Shown: positions 1-10,775 of the stretch, piece by piece
Layout of the letters: each line of letters opens with the position of its first letter
Numbering within the stretch: the first letter of the stretch is position 1
Assembly: GCF_003696285.1 (NCBI RefSeq)
Contig: NZ_RFFL01000002.1
Coordinates: forward strand, 354,599-418,598
Length of the DNA: 64,000 bases
Source: Stutzerimonas nitrititolerans
GTDB taxonomy: Bacteria; Pseudomonadota; Gammaproteobacteria; Pseudomonadales; Pseudomonadaceae
Reading direction: 5' to 3'
Notes under the pieces: model-generated
What the model was told of the DNA's origin: nothing
Seen by the model: only the letters and a program-made list of their open reading frames with translations
The model's database searches: none
Program-made: the position numbers and the translations under genes

Positions 1-578
1 CGCGAGACGCGACGGGAAAGGTTCTGCATGATCGCCGTGGTGGCCTCGACGCCGACGTCGGCGGTCAGCAGGCGGGTTTCCAGCTCGTCCAGCAGGTCGT
101 CGTCGATGGCCTTCTTGCCGAGGAACAGGCTGGCCATGCCTTCGCCGATGCTGGCACTGGTCTTGGACAGGCCCTGCTTGAGGCGGGCAAAGAAGCCCAG
201 CTTGGCAGGCTGCTCCTCTGCCACGGGAACCGGTGCCGGTTCGACCGCGATTTCCGCGAGCGCCGGAGCTTCCGGCACATTCATGGATTCGTCGATTTGT
301 GCGACCGGCTCAGGCTCGGTTTCAGGCTCAGGCTGAGATGCGACTTCCGGCTCAACCTGCACTTCGGCGATGGGCTCGGGCTGCTCGGCCTCGACCTCGG
401 CCAACTGCTCTCGGGCTTGCTCGTCGGGTTCGTCGGCGAACGGCTGGCTGTCTTCCAGCGGCTCGGATGGTGGCGGCTCGGCGGCCGGGGTCTGCGGCTT
501 CTTGCGCAGCCAGCCGAACAGGCCTTTCTTCTCGCCGGCCTCGGCCGGCGCCTTCTTATCGTCGTTGGAACCAAACAT
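1..578 (-). CDS. ftsY: FtsY, signal recognition particle receptor (N-terminal part only)
   Basis: SRP-receptor GTPase that docks ribosome-SRP complexes at the inner membrane. Only about the first 192 residues are present; the gene runs off the left edge, so the GTPase (G) domain is outside the window. Visible are the MFGSNDDKK start, a KKGLFGWLRKK basic patch, a long Glu/Pro-rich acidic linker (about residues 30-115) typical of the A domain, and the start of the N domain (KLGFFARLKQGLSKTS, then DDDLLDELETRLLTADVGVE). The ATG at 578 is followed directly by this typical N-terminus. It is divergent from the M16 protease gene, as in P. aeruginosa (from memory). Confidence 0.95.
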   Translation of the reverse strand, partial: MFGSNDDKKAPAEAGEKKGLFGWLRKKPQTPAAEPPPSEPLEDSQPFADEPDEQAREQLAEVEAEQPEPIAEVQVEPEVASQPEPETEPEPVAQIDESMNVPEAPALAEIAVEPAPVPVAEEQPAKLGFFARLKQGLSKTSASIGEGMASLFLGKKAIDDDLLDELETRLLTADVGVEATTAIMQNLSRRVS

Positions 579-886
579 GGAGAAGATTTTCTCAAGAGGG
601 CGAAACGCCGGCGGCCATGCCACCGGCCAGACGGGGGCTATCCTAGCACCGTGCAACCGACTGCGCTAAACACCACTGTAGGGCCGAACTTGTTCGGCCA
701 GGGACGCAGAGGCCGAGTAAATTCGGCCCTACGGTCGTCATGGGAGATTACGCTCCCGTCATATACCGATGCAGATCGATTCACGCGCCACTTTGCCCCG
801 ATCACGACGCGCCAGTACCATGCCCCCGCGTGTTTCCGCCGGCCAGCACCATACGGCGGGATTCATTTCTGAACGAGTCTTTCACT
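579..886. other. ftsY/M16 protease divergent intergenic region
   Basis: About 308 bases separate the two divergent starts. The region carries one copy of the REPIN-like doublet (678-732) and must hold both promoters, but I could not pick convincing -35/-10 pairs. No gene is supported here. Confidence 0.5.
678..732. repeat. REPIN-like inverted doublet, copy 1
   Basis: It starts GTAGGGCCGAAC and ends TTCGGCCCTAC, so the outer ends are inverted repeats. The left half contains the palindrome GGCCGAACTTGTTCGGCC; the right half is a degenerate counterpart, GGCCGAGTAAATTCGGCC. The same element recurs at 20948, 30407 and 31774. Two short palindromes in inverted orientation is the typical form of Pseudomonas REP doublets. 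Confidence 0.8.
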
Positions 887-2242
887 ATGCCCCCGATGCT
901 ACGACGCGCCGCCGCCCTGTTGTTCGCCGCTCTATACCTGCCACTGGTGACCGCAGCCGACATTCAACCCACCCACGAATTCTTCCTGGACAACGGCCTC
1001 AAGGTGATCGTGCGCGAGGACCACCGCGCCCCCGTGGTGGTGTCCCAGCTCTGGTACAAGGTCGGCTCCAGCTACGAAACGCCCGGGCAGACCGGCCTTT
1101 CCCACGCGCTGGAACACATGATGTTCAAGGGCAGCCGCAAGCTCGGCGCCGGCGAGGCTTCGCGCATCCTGCGCGAGCTCGGCGCCGAGGAGAACGCCTT
1201 CACCAGCGACGACTACACCGCCTATTACCAGGTGCTGGCGCGCGATCGCCTGGCAGTGGCCTTCGAGCTGGAAGCCGACCGCCTGGCGAGCCTCAAGCTG
1301 CCGGCCGACGAATTCGCCCGCGAGATCGAAGTGATCAAGGAAGAGCGCCGGCTGCGCACCGACGACAAGCCCAGCTCGCTCGCCTACGAGCGCTTCAAGG
1401 CCATGGCCTACCCGGCCAGCGGCTACCACACGCCGACGATCGGCTGGATGGACGACCTCGATCGCATGACCATCGAGGAGCTGCGCGCCTGGTACCAGGC
1501 CTGGTACGCGCCCAACAACGCCACCCTGGTGGTGGTTGGCGACGTGACGGCCGAGGAAGTGCGCAGCCTGGCCGAACATTATTTCGGCCCGATCGAAAAG
1601 CGCGCGGTTCCCAGCGCCAAGCGTCCGCTGGAACTGGACGAACCCGGCGAGCGCCGCCTGACCCTGCACCTCAACACCCAGGTACCGAGCCTGATGATGG
1701 CGTTCAACACGGCCAGCCTGGCGACCGAGACGGACAACCCGCGGCAGATCCATGCACTGCGCCTGATCGCGGCACTGCTCGACGGCGGCTACAGCGCGCG
1801 CCTGCCGCAGCAGCTGGAACGCGGCGAGGAATTGGTGACCAGCGCCGCCGCCTGGTACAACGCCTATGCCCGCGGCGACAGCCTGTTCGTGCTCAGCGCG
1901 GCGCCCAATATGCAGAAGGGTCGTACCCTCGAAGAGGTGGAAGCCGGCCTCTGGAGTCAGCTCGAACAGCTCAAGCAGACCGCCCCCACCGCGGAAGAAC
2001 TCGAGCGGGTTCGCGCCCAGGTCATCGCCGGGCTGGTCTACGAGCGCGACTCCATCACCCAGCAGGCCACCACCATCGGCATGCTGGAAACCGTGGGCCT
2101 GTCCTGGCGCCTGATGGACGAGGAGCTCGCCGCCCTCGAGGCCGTGACGCCGGAGGACATCCAGCAGGCCGCCCGCACCTATTTCACCCGCTCGCGCCTG
2201 AGCGTTGCCCATGTTCTGCCCGAGGAGTCCGGCGATGAGTGA
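887..2242 (+). CDS. M16 family zinc metalloprotease, catalytic partner
   Basis: Periplasmic pitrilysin-family peptidase of 451 residues. It has a signal peptide (residues 1-23, ending LPLVTAA) and the inverted zinc motif HALEH at residues 73-77 (H73, E76, H77). The ATG at 887 is chosen because the signal peptide begins there; upstream in-frame codons have no such character. It overlaps the next gene (ATGAGTGA), which encodes an M16 protein lacking the zinc motif, so the two probably form a heterodimer like other bacterial M16 pairs. It corresponds in position to PA0372 (memory). Substrate unknown. Confidence 0.9.
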   Translation: MPPMLRRAAALLFAALYLPLVTAADIQPTHEFFLDNGLKVIVREDHRAPVVVSQLWYKVGSSYETPGQTGLSHALEHMMFKGSRKLGAGEASRILRELGAEENAFTSDDYTAYYQVLARDRLAVAFELEADRLASLKLPADEFAREIEVIKEERRLRTDDKPSSLAYERFKAMAYPASGYHTPTIGWMDDLDRMTIEELRAWYQAWYAPNNATLVVVGDVTAEEVRSLAEHYFGPIEKRAVPSAKRPLELDEPGERRLTLHLNTQVPSLMMAFNTASLATETDNPRQIHALRLIAALLDGGYSARLPQQLERGEELVTSAAAWYNAYARGDSLFVLSAAPNMQKGRTLEEVEAGLWSQLEQLKQTAPTAEELERVRAQVIAGLVYERDSITQQATTIGMLETVGLSWRLMDEELAALEAVTPEDIQQAARTYFTRSRLSVAHVLPEESGDE

Positions 2243-3764
2243 TCGCAACCTGCTGCGTCGCGGCCTGTACGGCCTGGCCCTGCTCTGCGCTTTCGGCCTG
2301 GCCGCCTGCGACAGCGAGACCGGCGAGACGGTCGCCTCCATCCCGCCCGCGAAGAATGTCGCCACACCGGCCGAATCCGGCCAGGCCATTGCCAAGGCGC
2401 AGGACGAAACCCGCCTGGAGTCGCTCGACGAGCTGGACGACCAGCCCCTGCCGCGGCGCAAGCTGGACATCCAGAGCTGGCAGACCGAAGGTGGCGCCAA
2501 GGTGCTCTTCGTCGAAGCCCATGAATTGCCGATGTTCGACTTGCGCCTGACCTTCGCCGCCGGCAGCAGCCAGGATGGCGGCACGCCCGGCCTGGCCATG
2601 CTGACTAACGCCATGCTCAACGAAGGCATCGAGGGCAAGGACGTCACCGCCATCGCCGAAGGCTTCGAAGGCCTGGGCGCCGATTTCGGCAACGGCTCCT
2701 ACCGCGACATGGCCATCGCCAGCCTGCGCAGCCTGAGCGCGGCGGACAAGCGCGAACCGGCGCTGCAGCTGTTCAGCCAGGTGGTCGGCCAGCCGAGCTT
2801 TCCCGAAGATTCGCTGCAACGCATCAGGAACCAGGTGCTGACCGGCTTCGAGTTCCAGAAGCAGAACCCCGGCAAGCTGGCCAGCCTGGAGCTGTTCGAG
2901 CAGCTGTACCAGAACCACCCCTACGCCCACCCCAGCGAAGGCACGTCCGAATCCATTCCCGGCATCGGCATCGCCCAGCTGCGCGACTTCCATGCCAGGG
3001 CCTACACCGCCGGCAACGTGGTGATCGCGCTGGTCGGCGACCTCAGCCGCGAAGAGGCCGAGGCGATCGCTGCGCAGGTTTCCGCCGCACTGCCGCAAGG
3101 CGCGGCGCTACCGCCACCGCCCGTGCCACAAGCGCCCGCCGCGACGCACGAGCACATCGACTTTCCGTCCAACCAGACCCATCTGCTGCTGGCGCAGCTC
3201 GGCATTCCCCGAGGCCACCCGGACTATGCCGCGCTCTACCTGGGCAACCAGATTCTCGGCGGCGGCGGTTTCGGCACCCGGTTGATGGAAGAGGTGCGTG
3301 AAAAACGCGGGCTGACCTATGGCGTCTACTCCGGCTTCAGCCCCATGCAGACCAACGGCCCCTTCATGATCAACCTGCAGACCCGCGCCAACATGAGCGA
3401 CGCCACCCTGCAACTGGTGCAGCAACTGGTGGGTGAGTTCCTCGAAAAAGGCCCGACCGAGGCCGAGCTGGAGCGCAGCAAGCGGCAGATCGCCGGCAGC
3501 TTCCCGCTGTCCACCGCCAGCAACGCCGATATCGTCGGCCAGCTGGGCAGCATCGGCTTCTACGACCTGCCGCTGACCTACCTGGAAGATTTCATGCAAC
3601 AGGTCCAGGCGCTGTCGGTCGAAGACGTCAAGGTGGCGATGAACGAGCACCTGCGCGCGGACGGCTTCGTGATCGTCACCGCCGGCCCCGAGGTCGAGCA
3701 GAAGCCATTGCCGCCACCGAGCGAAAAGCCCCTCGAGCAACCCAGCAGCGTTCCGGAGCATTGA
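2235..3764 (+). CDS. M16 family protein, non-catalytic lipoprotein partner
   Basis: 509 residues with a lipoprotein signal (LAAC, Cys25), so probably membrane-anchored in the periplasm. The fold is M16, but where HxxEH should be it reads GTPGLAMLTNAML, so it cannot bind zinc in the usual way. It keeps the C-terminal substrate-binding R/Y region (EKRGLTYGVYSGF, about residues 355-367), as in catalytically dead M16 subunits that complete the chamber of an active partner. The start overlaps the upstream catalytic gene by 8 bases, which implies translational coupling and equal dosage. It ends in a Pro-rich tail (PLPPPSEKPLEQPSS). Confidence 0.88.
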   Translation: MSDRNLLRRGLYGLALLCAFGLAACDSETGETVASIPPAKNVATPAESGQAIAKAQDETRLESLDELDDQPLPRRKLDIQSWQTEGGAKVLFVEAHELPMFDLRLTFAAGSSQDGGTPGLAMLTNAMLNEGIEGKDVTAIAEGFEGLGADFGNGSYRDMAIASLRSLSAADKREPALQLFSQVVGQPSFPEDSLQRIRNQVLTGFEFQKQNPGKLASLELFEQLYQNHPYAHPSEGTSESIPGIGIAQLRDFHARAYTAGNVVIALVGDLSREEAEAIAAQVSAALPQGAALPPPPVPQAPAATHEHIDFPSNQTHLLLAQLGIPRGHPDYAALYLGNQILGGGGFGTRLMEEVREKRGLTYGVYSGFSPMQTNGPFMINLQTRANMSDATLQLVQQLVGEFLEKGPTEAELERSKRQIAGSFPLSTASNADIVGQLGSIGFYDLPLTYLEDFMQQVQALSVEDVKVAMNEHLRADGFVIVTAGPEVEQKPLPPPSEKPLEQPSSVPEH

Positions 3765-4357
3765 TGGCCAACCCACCCATTCGCCCTTCCGCCCACGGCG
3801 GCCAGGGCCAGCTGCGCATCATCGGTGGCGAGTGGCGCAGCCGGCGCTTCGCCTTTCCCGACGCCGAAGGCCTGCGCCCGACGCCGGATCGCGTGCGCGA
3901 AACGCTGTTCAATTGGCTCGCACCCTATATGTCCGGGGCGCGGGTGCTGGATGCCTTCACCGGCAGCGGCGCGCTCTATCTGGAAGCGCTGTCGCGCGGC
4001 GCCAGCATGGCGCTGGCGCTGGACCTGAACGCCAACGCCATCGCCAGCCTGCGCAAGCACCTGGATACGCTCAAGTGTGGCCAGGGCCAGCTGTTGCAGA
4101 GCGACGCCCTGCGCTACTTGGACACCCAGACACCGACGCCTTTCGACCTGGTGTTCCTCGACCCGCCATTCAACAAGAACCTGCTGCAACCGGCCTGCGA
4201 ACTGCTGGAAAGCAAGGGCTGGCTGGCCGACCACGCCTGGGTCTACACCGAAAGCGAGGCCGTGCCATCGAGCCTCGACCTGCCCGGCAACTGGCGACTG
4301 CACCGGGAAAAGAAGGCCGGCAACGTCCATTACGCGCTATGGGAGCGCAACGCCTGA
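3764..4357 (+). CDS. rsmD: RsmD, 16S rRNA (guanine966-N2)-methyltransferase
   Basis: 197-residue class I SAM methyltransferase that methylates G966 of 16S rRNA during 30S assembly. Visible are the substrate region (RIIGGEWRSRR, residues 18-28), SAM motif I (VLDAFTGSGALYLEALSRGA, 61-80) and the N2-guanine catalytic motif LDPPF (132-136). The ATG at 3764 shares one base with the stop of the M16 gene (TGATG), so translation is coupled. The last residues of the ORF run into the promoter-proximal region of the next gene without a terminator. Confidence 0.92.
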   Translation: MANPPIRPSAHGGQGQLRIIGGEWRSRRFAFPDAEGLRPTPDRVRETLFNWLAPYMSGARVLDAFTGSGALYLEALSRGASMALALDLNANAIASLRKHLDTLKCGQGQLLQSDALRYLDTQTPTPFDLVFLDPPFNKNLLQPACELLESKGWLADHAWVYTESEAVPSSLDLPGNWRLHREKKAGNVHYALWERNA

Positions 4358-4394
4358 TCAGACTGACCGTCACTATTACCTGCTGCGCCCGCGC

Positions 4395-5417
4395 ATGACC
4401 GCCACGCATCCCCCTACTCGTCCCGGTACCGCCGCCGACGGAGCTTTCGCACCGGCCTGGTGGCTGCCGGGCGGTCATCTGCAGACGCTGTGGAATCCCT
4501 TCTGCCGGCGGACCACTCCGCTGGCGCGCCGGCGTGAACGCCTGTGGCTGGCCGATGGCGACTTCATCGACCTCGACTGGCATGGCCCGCACGACCCGAC
4601 GGCGCCGCTGGTGCTGATCCTGCACGGCCTGACCGGTTCCTCCCACTCGCATTACGTACTCGGCCTGCAGGCGCAGCTGGCCGCGCGCGCGCAGGCCAGC
4701 GTCGCGATCAACTGGCGCGGCTGCTCCGGCGAGCCGAACCTGCTACCGCGCGCCTATCACTCCGGCGCCAGCGACGACCTGGCCGAAGTCATCGCCCATC
4801 TGCAGGCCACACGACCAATGGCTCCGCTGCAGGCGGTGGGTTATTCGCTGGGCGGCAACGTGCTGCTCAAGTACCTGGGCGAAGCCGGCGGCACGACGCC
4901 GCTGCACAAGGCCGTGGCGGTCTCCGTGCCGTTCCGCCTGGACCAGTGCGCCGACCGCATCGGCATCGGCTTCTCGCGCGTCTATCAGGCGCACTTCATG
5001 CGCGAGATGGTGGCCTATGTGAAGGACAAGCAGCAGTCGTTCACCCGCCAAGGCGCCACCGAACACCTCTCGGCGCTGCAGCGCCTGGGGCCATTGACGG
5101 GCCTGCGCACCTTCTGGGATTTCGACGGTCGCTTCACCGCACCGCTGCATGGCTACAGCGATGCCAGCGACTATTATCGGCGCGCCTCCAGCCGCTACTT
5201 CCTGCCGGACATCCGCATCCCGACCCTGCTGATCCAGGCCGAGGACGATCCCTTCGTGTTCCGCCACAGCGTGCCCGAAACGGCCGAGCTCTCGGCGACC
5301 ACGACGCTGGAGCTGCACCGCAGCGGCGGCCATGTCGGATTCGTCGAAGGCTCCCCGACCCGCCCGCGCTACTACCTGGAGCGGCGCATACCGCAGTGGC
5401 TGTCGCAGGGCAGCTGA
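4395..5417 (+). CDS. YheT-like alpha/beta hydrolase
   Basis: 340-residue serine hydrolase of the YheT/AB-hydrolase-4 type, whose members act on small esters; physiological substrate unknown. It has the oxyanion region ILHGLTGSSHS (about 75-85), the nucleophile elbow GYSLGG (S151), and a C-terminal acid/His part (LLIQAEDDPFV, then SGGHVGFVEG). The start at 4395 precedes the MTATHPPTRP sequence and lies 37 bases after rsmD, probably in the same transcript. It ends 5 bases from the convergent laoR gene. Confidence 0.8.
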   Translation: MTATHPPTRPGTAADGAFAPAWWLPGGHLQTLWNPFCRRTTPLARRRERLWLADGDFIDLDWHGPHDPTAPLVLILHGLTGSSHSHYVLGLQAQLAARAQASVAINWRGCSGEPNLLPRAYHSGASDDLAEVIAHLQATRPMAPLQAVGYSLGGNVLLKYLGEAGGTTPLHKAVAVSVPFRLDQCADRIGIGFSRVYQAHFMREMVAYVKDKQQSFTRQGATEHLSALQRLGPLTGLRTFWDFDGRFTAPLHGYSDASDYYRRASSRYFLPDIRIPTLLIQAEDDPFVFRHSVPETAELSATTTLELHRSGGHVGFVEGSPTRPRYYLERRIPQWLSQGS

Positions 5418-5422
5418 CGAAA

Positions 5423-6082
5423 CTACCCCAGCGCCAGCGGCACGTGCAGCCGCTCGAGCAGGCGCTGCACTTCTGGTCGCGCGGCCGGCGCAACGAAACC
5501 CTGCTCCAGCGCCAGCACCTGGAAGATGCCGCGCCGCAGCAGGTCCTGGCTGAGCGGTGCCGGGGCAGCGCCGCCCACGGTGCCGAGAAACTGCACCCAG
5601 GACGTCAGGATGATCCAGGCATTGATGGCCAGCGCCTCGATCTGCGCGGGGCTCATCCGTAGCACGCCCGCCTCGACGAAGCCCCGGTAGATCGTCTGGG
5701 CGCTGTCCAGGCTGCGACGGGCGAACTGCCCATAGCGCTCGGCCAGCTGTGCGTCGGCCGCCAGCAGATGTTCCAGGTCCCGATGCAGGAAACGGAACTG
5801 CCACATGGCCGCCAGCAACGCCTCGAGATAGAGGGCCTTGTCCTCGACGGTCAGCGGGCGCGCCGGCGGCAGACGCAGGAAGTCATCCACCTGTGCCTCG
5901 TACGTGGCGAACAGCTCGGCGATGATCATCTGCTTGTTGCGGAAGTGGTAGTAGAGGTTGCCCGGCGAGATGCCCAGGTGCGCGGCGATGTGGTTGGTGG
6001 TCACGCTGCGCTCGCCCTGGCTGTTGAACAGCTCCAGGCTGGCCTGAAGGATGCGTTCGCGGGTCTTGGGTTTCGCAGTCAT
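5423..6082 (-). CDS. laoR: LaoR, TetR-family regulator of long-chain alcohol oxidation
   Basis: 219-residue TetR repressor with an N-terminal HTH (RERILQASLELFNSQGERSVTTNHIAAHLGISPGNLYYHF spans residues 8-47) and an all-helical ligand domain. It is divergent from an aldehyde dehydrogenase/TAT protein/GMC oxidoreductase operon, exactly the arrangement of laoR (PA0367) with laoCBA in P. aeruginosa, described for oxidation of long-chain alcohols from SDS and alkanes (literature from memory). The operator is probably TAGAG-N6-CTCTA at 6147-6162. The ligand is presumably an acyl or alcohol intermediate (inference). Confidence 0.85.
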   Translation of the reverse strand: MTAKPKTRERILQASLELFNSQGERSVTTNHIAAHLGISPGNLYYHFRNKQMIIAELFATYEAQVDDFLRLPPARPLTVEDKALYLEALLAAMWQFRFLHRDLEHLLAADAQLAERYGQFARRSLDSAQTIYRGFVEAGVLRMSPAQIEALAINAWIILTSWVQFLGTVGGAAPAPLSQDLLRRGIFQVLALEQGFVAPAARPEVQRLLERLHVPLALG

Positions 6083-6137
6083 CGGGAATCCGTGATGGTG
6101 GATCTCAAGCGCAAAGATACCCCTGGCGGCCTCTCGA

Positions 6138-6166
6138 TTGACAGACTAGAGCAAAGACTCTAAAAC
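6138..6166 (+). promoter_or_regulatory. laoCBA promoter with embedded TetR-type operator
   Basis: A consensus -35 (TTGACA, 6138-6143) and a -10-like TAAAAC (6161-6166) are 17 bases apart. The spacer and -10 contain an inverted repeat TAGAG (6147-6151), six bases, CTCTA (6158-6162). A repressor bound there would block RNA polymerase, which suits LaoR encoded on the other side. The promoter lies 34 bases before the laoC ATG. Confidence 0.6.
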
Positions 6167-6199
6167 CATCCAACCACTCGCCCTCACCGGAACATCGCC

Positions 6200-7630
6200 A
6201 TGCAAGCCACCGCCGCCCAACTGGACCCGATGAACTCCGAGATCGAACGCCTGCAGCCGCTGCTAGAGCGCCAGCGCCGCGCCTTCCAGGCCGCTCCCTA
6301 TCCGGATGCCGCAGCACGCCTGCAATGGCTCGACGCCCTGCAGCGTCTGCTCGCTAGTAATCAACAGGCGATCATCGAGGCCATCAGCTCGGATTTCGGC
6401 AATCGCTCGGCGGACGAGACCCGGCTGGCGGAAATCATGCCCAGCCTGCACGGCATCCACTACGCCAGGCGCCGCCTGCGCAAATGGATGAAGCCATCGC
6501 GGCGCAGTGTCGGGCTGGCCTTCCAGCCGGCCAGTGCGAAGGTGGTGTACCAGCCGCTGGGCGTGGTCGGCATCATCGTGCCCTGGAACTACCCGCTCTA
6601 TCTCTCCATCGGCCCGCTGATCGGTGCGTTGGCAGCGGGCAACCGGGTGATGCTGAAGATGAGCGAATCCACACCTGCCACCGGGCAGTTGCTGAAGGAT
6701 CTGCTGGCACAGGTATTCACCGAGGATCAGGTCGCCGTCGTGCTGGGCGAAGCGGACGTGGGTATCGCCTTCTCGCGGCTGCCCTTCGATCACCTGTTAT
6801 TCACCGGCAGCACCAGCATCGGCCGCCAGGTGATGCGCGCCGCAGCGGACAACCTGACGCCGGTGACCCTGGAGTTGGGCGGCAAGTCGCCGGCCATCGT
6901 CTCGGCCGGCGTGCCTCTGGAGGATGCCGCCGAGCGCATCGCCTTCGGCAAGACGCTCAATGCCGGCCAGACCTGCGTCGCGCCCGACTACGTGCTGGTG
7001 CCCAAGGATCGCCTGGAAGGCTTCGTCGAGGCCTACCGCCAGGTCATCCAGCGCTTCTATCCGCAGCTGGCCGACAATCCGGACTACACCTCGATCATCA
7101 ACCCGCGCCAGTACGCCCGTCTGCAGGACTATCTGGGCGATGCCCAGGCCCGAGGCGCGCGTCTGCTGCCGCTGTTCGAGAAGGGCCAGGCACGGCGCAT
7201 GCCGCACCACCTGCTGCTGAACGTGACCGACGAGATGCGGGTGATGCAGGACGAGATCTTCGGCCCGCTGCTGCCCGTCGTGCCCTATGACGACCTGCAG
7301 CAGGCCCTGGCCTACGTCAACGCCCGCCCGCGACCGCTGGCGCTCTACTATTTCGGCTACGACAAGGCCGAGCAGCAGGCCGTACTGGAAAACACCCATT
7401 CCGGCGGCGTCTGCCTCAACGACACTCTGCTGCACGTCGCCCAGGATGACCTGCCCTTCGGCGGCGTCGGTCCCTCCGGCATGGGGCATTACCACGGCCA
7501 CGAGGGTTTCCTGACCTTCAGCAAGGCCAAGGGCGTGTTCGTCAAGCAACGCTTCAATGCCGCGCGGATGATCTACCCGCCCTACGGCAAAGCGCTGCAG
7601 AAGCTGGTCTACAGGCTGTTCGTGCGCTGA
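6200..7630 (+). CDS. laoC: LaoC, aldehyde dehydrogenase (coniferyl aldehyde dehydrogenase-like)
   Basis: 476-residue NAD(P)-dependent aldehyde dehydrogenase. It has the Glu motif LELGGKSPAIV (about residue 224) and the catalytic cysteine in AGQTCVAP (C259). The C-terminus (MIYPPYGKALQKLVYRLF) is basic and hydrophobic, like the membrane-associating tails of long-chain aldehyde dehydrogenases. Its position corresponds to PA0366/laoC: it oxidises fatty aldehydes made by LaoA to fatty acids for beta-oxidation (family knowledge plus memory of the lao papers). It is 1 base from laoB, so co-translated. Confidence 0.87.
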   Translation: MQATAAQLDPMNSEIERLQPLLERQRRAFQAAPYPDAAARLQWLDALQRLLASNQQAIIEAISSDFGNRSADETRLAEIMPSLHGIHYARRRLRKWMKPSRRSVGLAFQPASAKVVYQPLGVVGIIVPWNYPLYLSIGPLIGALAAGNRVMLKMSESTPATGQLLKDLLAQVFTEDQVAVVLGEADVGIAFSRLPFDHLLFTGSTSIGRQVMRAAADNLTPVTLELGGKSPAIVSAGVPLEDAAERIAFGKTLNAGQTCVAPDYVLVPKDRLEGFVEAYRQVIQRFYPQLADNPDYTSIINPRQYARLQDYLGDAQARGARLLPLFEKGQARRMPHHLLLNVTDEMRVMQDEIFGPLLPVVPYDDLQQALAYVNARPRPLALYYFGYDKAEQQAVLENTHSGGVCLNDTLLHVAQDDLPFGGVGPSGMGHYHGHEGFLTFSKAKGVFVKQRFNAARMIYPPYGKALQKLVYRLFVR

Positions 7631-7631
7631 G

Positions 7632-8156
7632 ATGAACGCCTTCTCCCGCCGCGACCTGCTCAGGGTCGGCCTGTTCGGCAGCGCCACCCTGGCCACCGCG
7701 GGCCTGCTCGGCAGCCTCTCCGGGTGCAGCGCCGAAGGGCCGGCCAACGGCTTCACCATGCTGCGCGACAGCGACCTGCCGCTGCTGCGCCGCGTGACGC
7801 AGGTGGTGCTGCAAGGCGCCGTGCCCGAGGCGAAGATGCCCGCCGCCGTGCAAGACACCCTGCACAATCTCGATCAGGGCCTGACCCACGTCTCGCCGGC
7901 GCTGTACCGCCAGGTGTCGCAGCTGTTCCACCTGCTCGCCCTGCCCGTCACGCGCGGTCCGCTGACAGGCATCTGGGGCAGTTGGGAACAAGCCGACGAC
8001 GAAGCCGTCGAGGCCTTCCTGCGGCGCTGGGAGAACAGCGCTCTCGCGCTGCTGCGCCAAGGCCATGCAGCACTGTTGCAGATGATCCAGATGGCCTGGT
8101 ACGGCTGCCCCGAAGCCTGGGGCCACTGTGGTTACCCCGGCCCGCCGCCCATCTAG
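7632..8156 (+). CDS. laoB: LaoB, twin-arginine-signal small subunit
   Basis: 174-residue protein with a Tat-type signal (SRRDLLRVGLFG, residues 5-16), a hydrophobic stretch and then LSGC, which could be a lipobox. The mature part is short and helical. Small Tat-signal proteins of this kind, like gluconate 2-dehydrogenase subunit 3, often ferry a GMC dehydrogenase that lacks its own signal, and laoA next door has none. Its place corresponds to PA0365/laoB, reported to be needed for LaoA activity (memory). Whether it is lipidated is open. Confidence 0.75.
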   Translation: MNAFSRRDLLRVGLFGSATLATAGLLGSLSGCSAEGPANGFTMLRDSDLPLLRRVTQVVLQGAVPEAKMPAAVQDTLHNLDQGLTHVSPALYRQVSQLFHLLALPVTRGPLTGIWGSWEQADDEAVEAFLRRWENSALALLRQGHAALLQMIQMAWYGCPEAWGHCGYPGPPPI

Positions 8157-8191
8157 CAAGCCGTTAAAAACCACCTGCCAGGAAGAATCCG

Positions 8192-10733
<2,542 letters not shown>

Positions 10734-10745
10734 CCATCCCTGCCA

Positions 10746-10773
10746 GGCCGTCGAGTACCTCGACGGCCTTCCT
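10746..10773. terminator. Intrinsic terminator between ferredoxin and Na/Pi transporter genes
   Basis: A perfect 10-bp stem, GGCCGTCGAG with CTCGACGGCC, and a 3-base loop, followed by TTCCTC. It sits between two convergent genes and may serve both. Confidence 0.75.
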
Positions 10774-10775
10774 CG

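Noticed and set aside
932..2692. Long minus-strand frame over the M16 protease genes
   Set aside because: Same cause: antisense to two well-supported genes, biased composition and no ribosome site.
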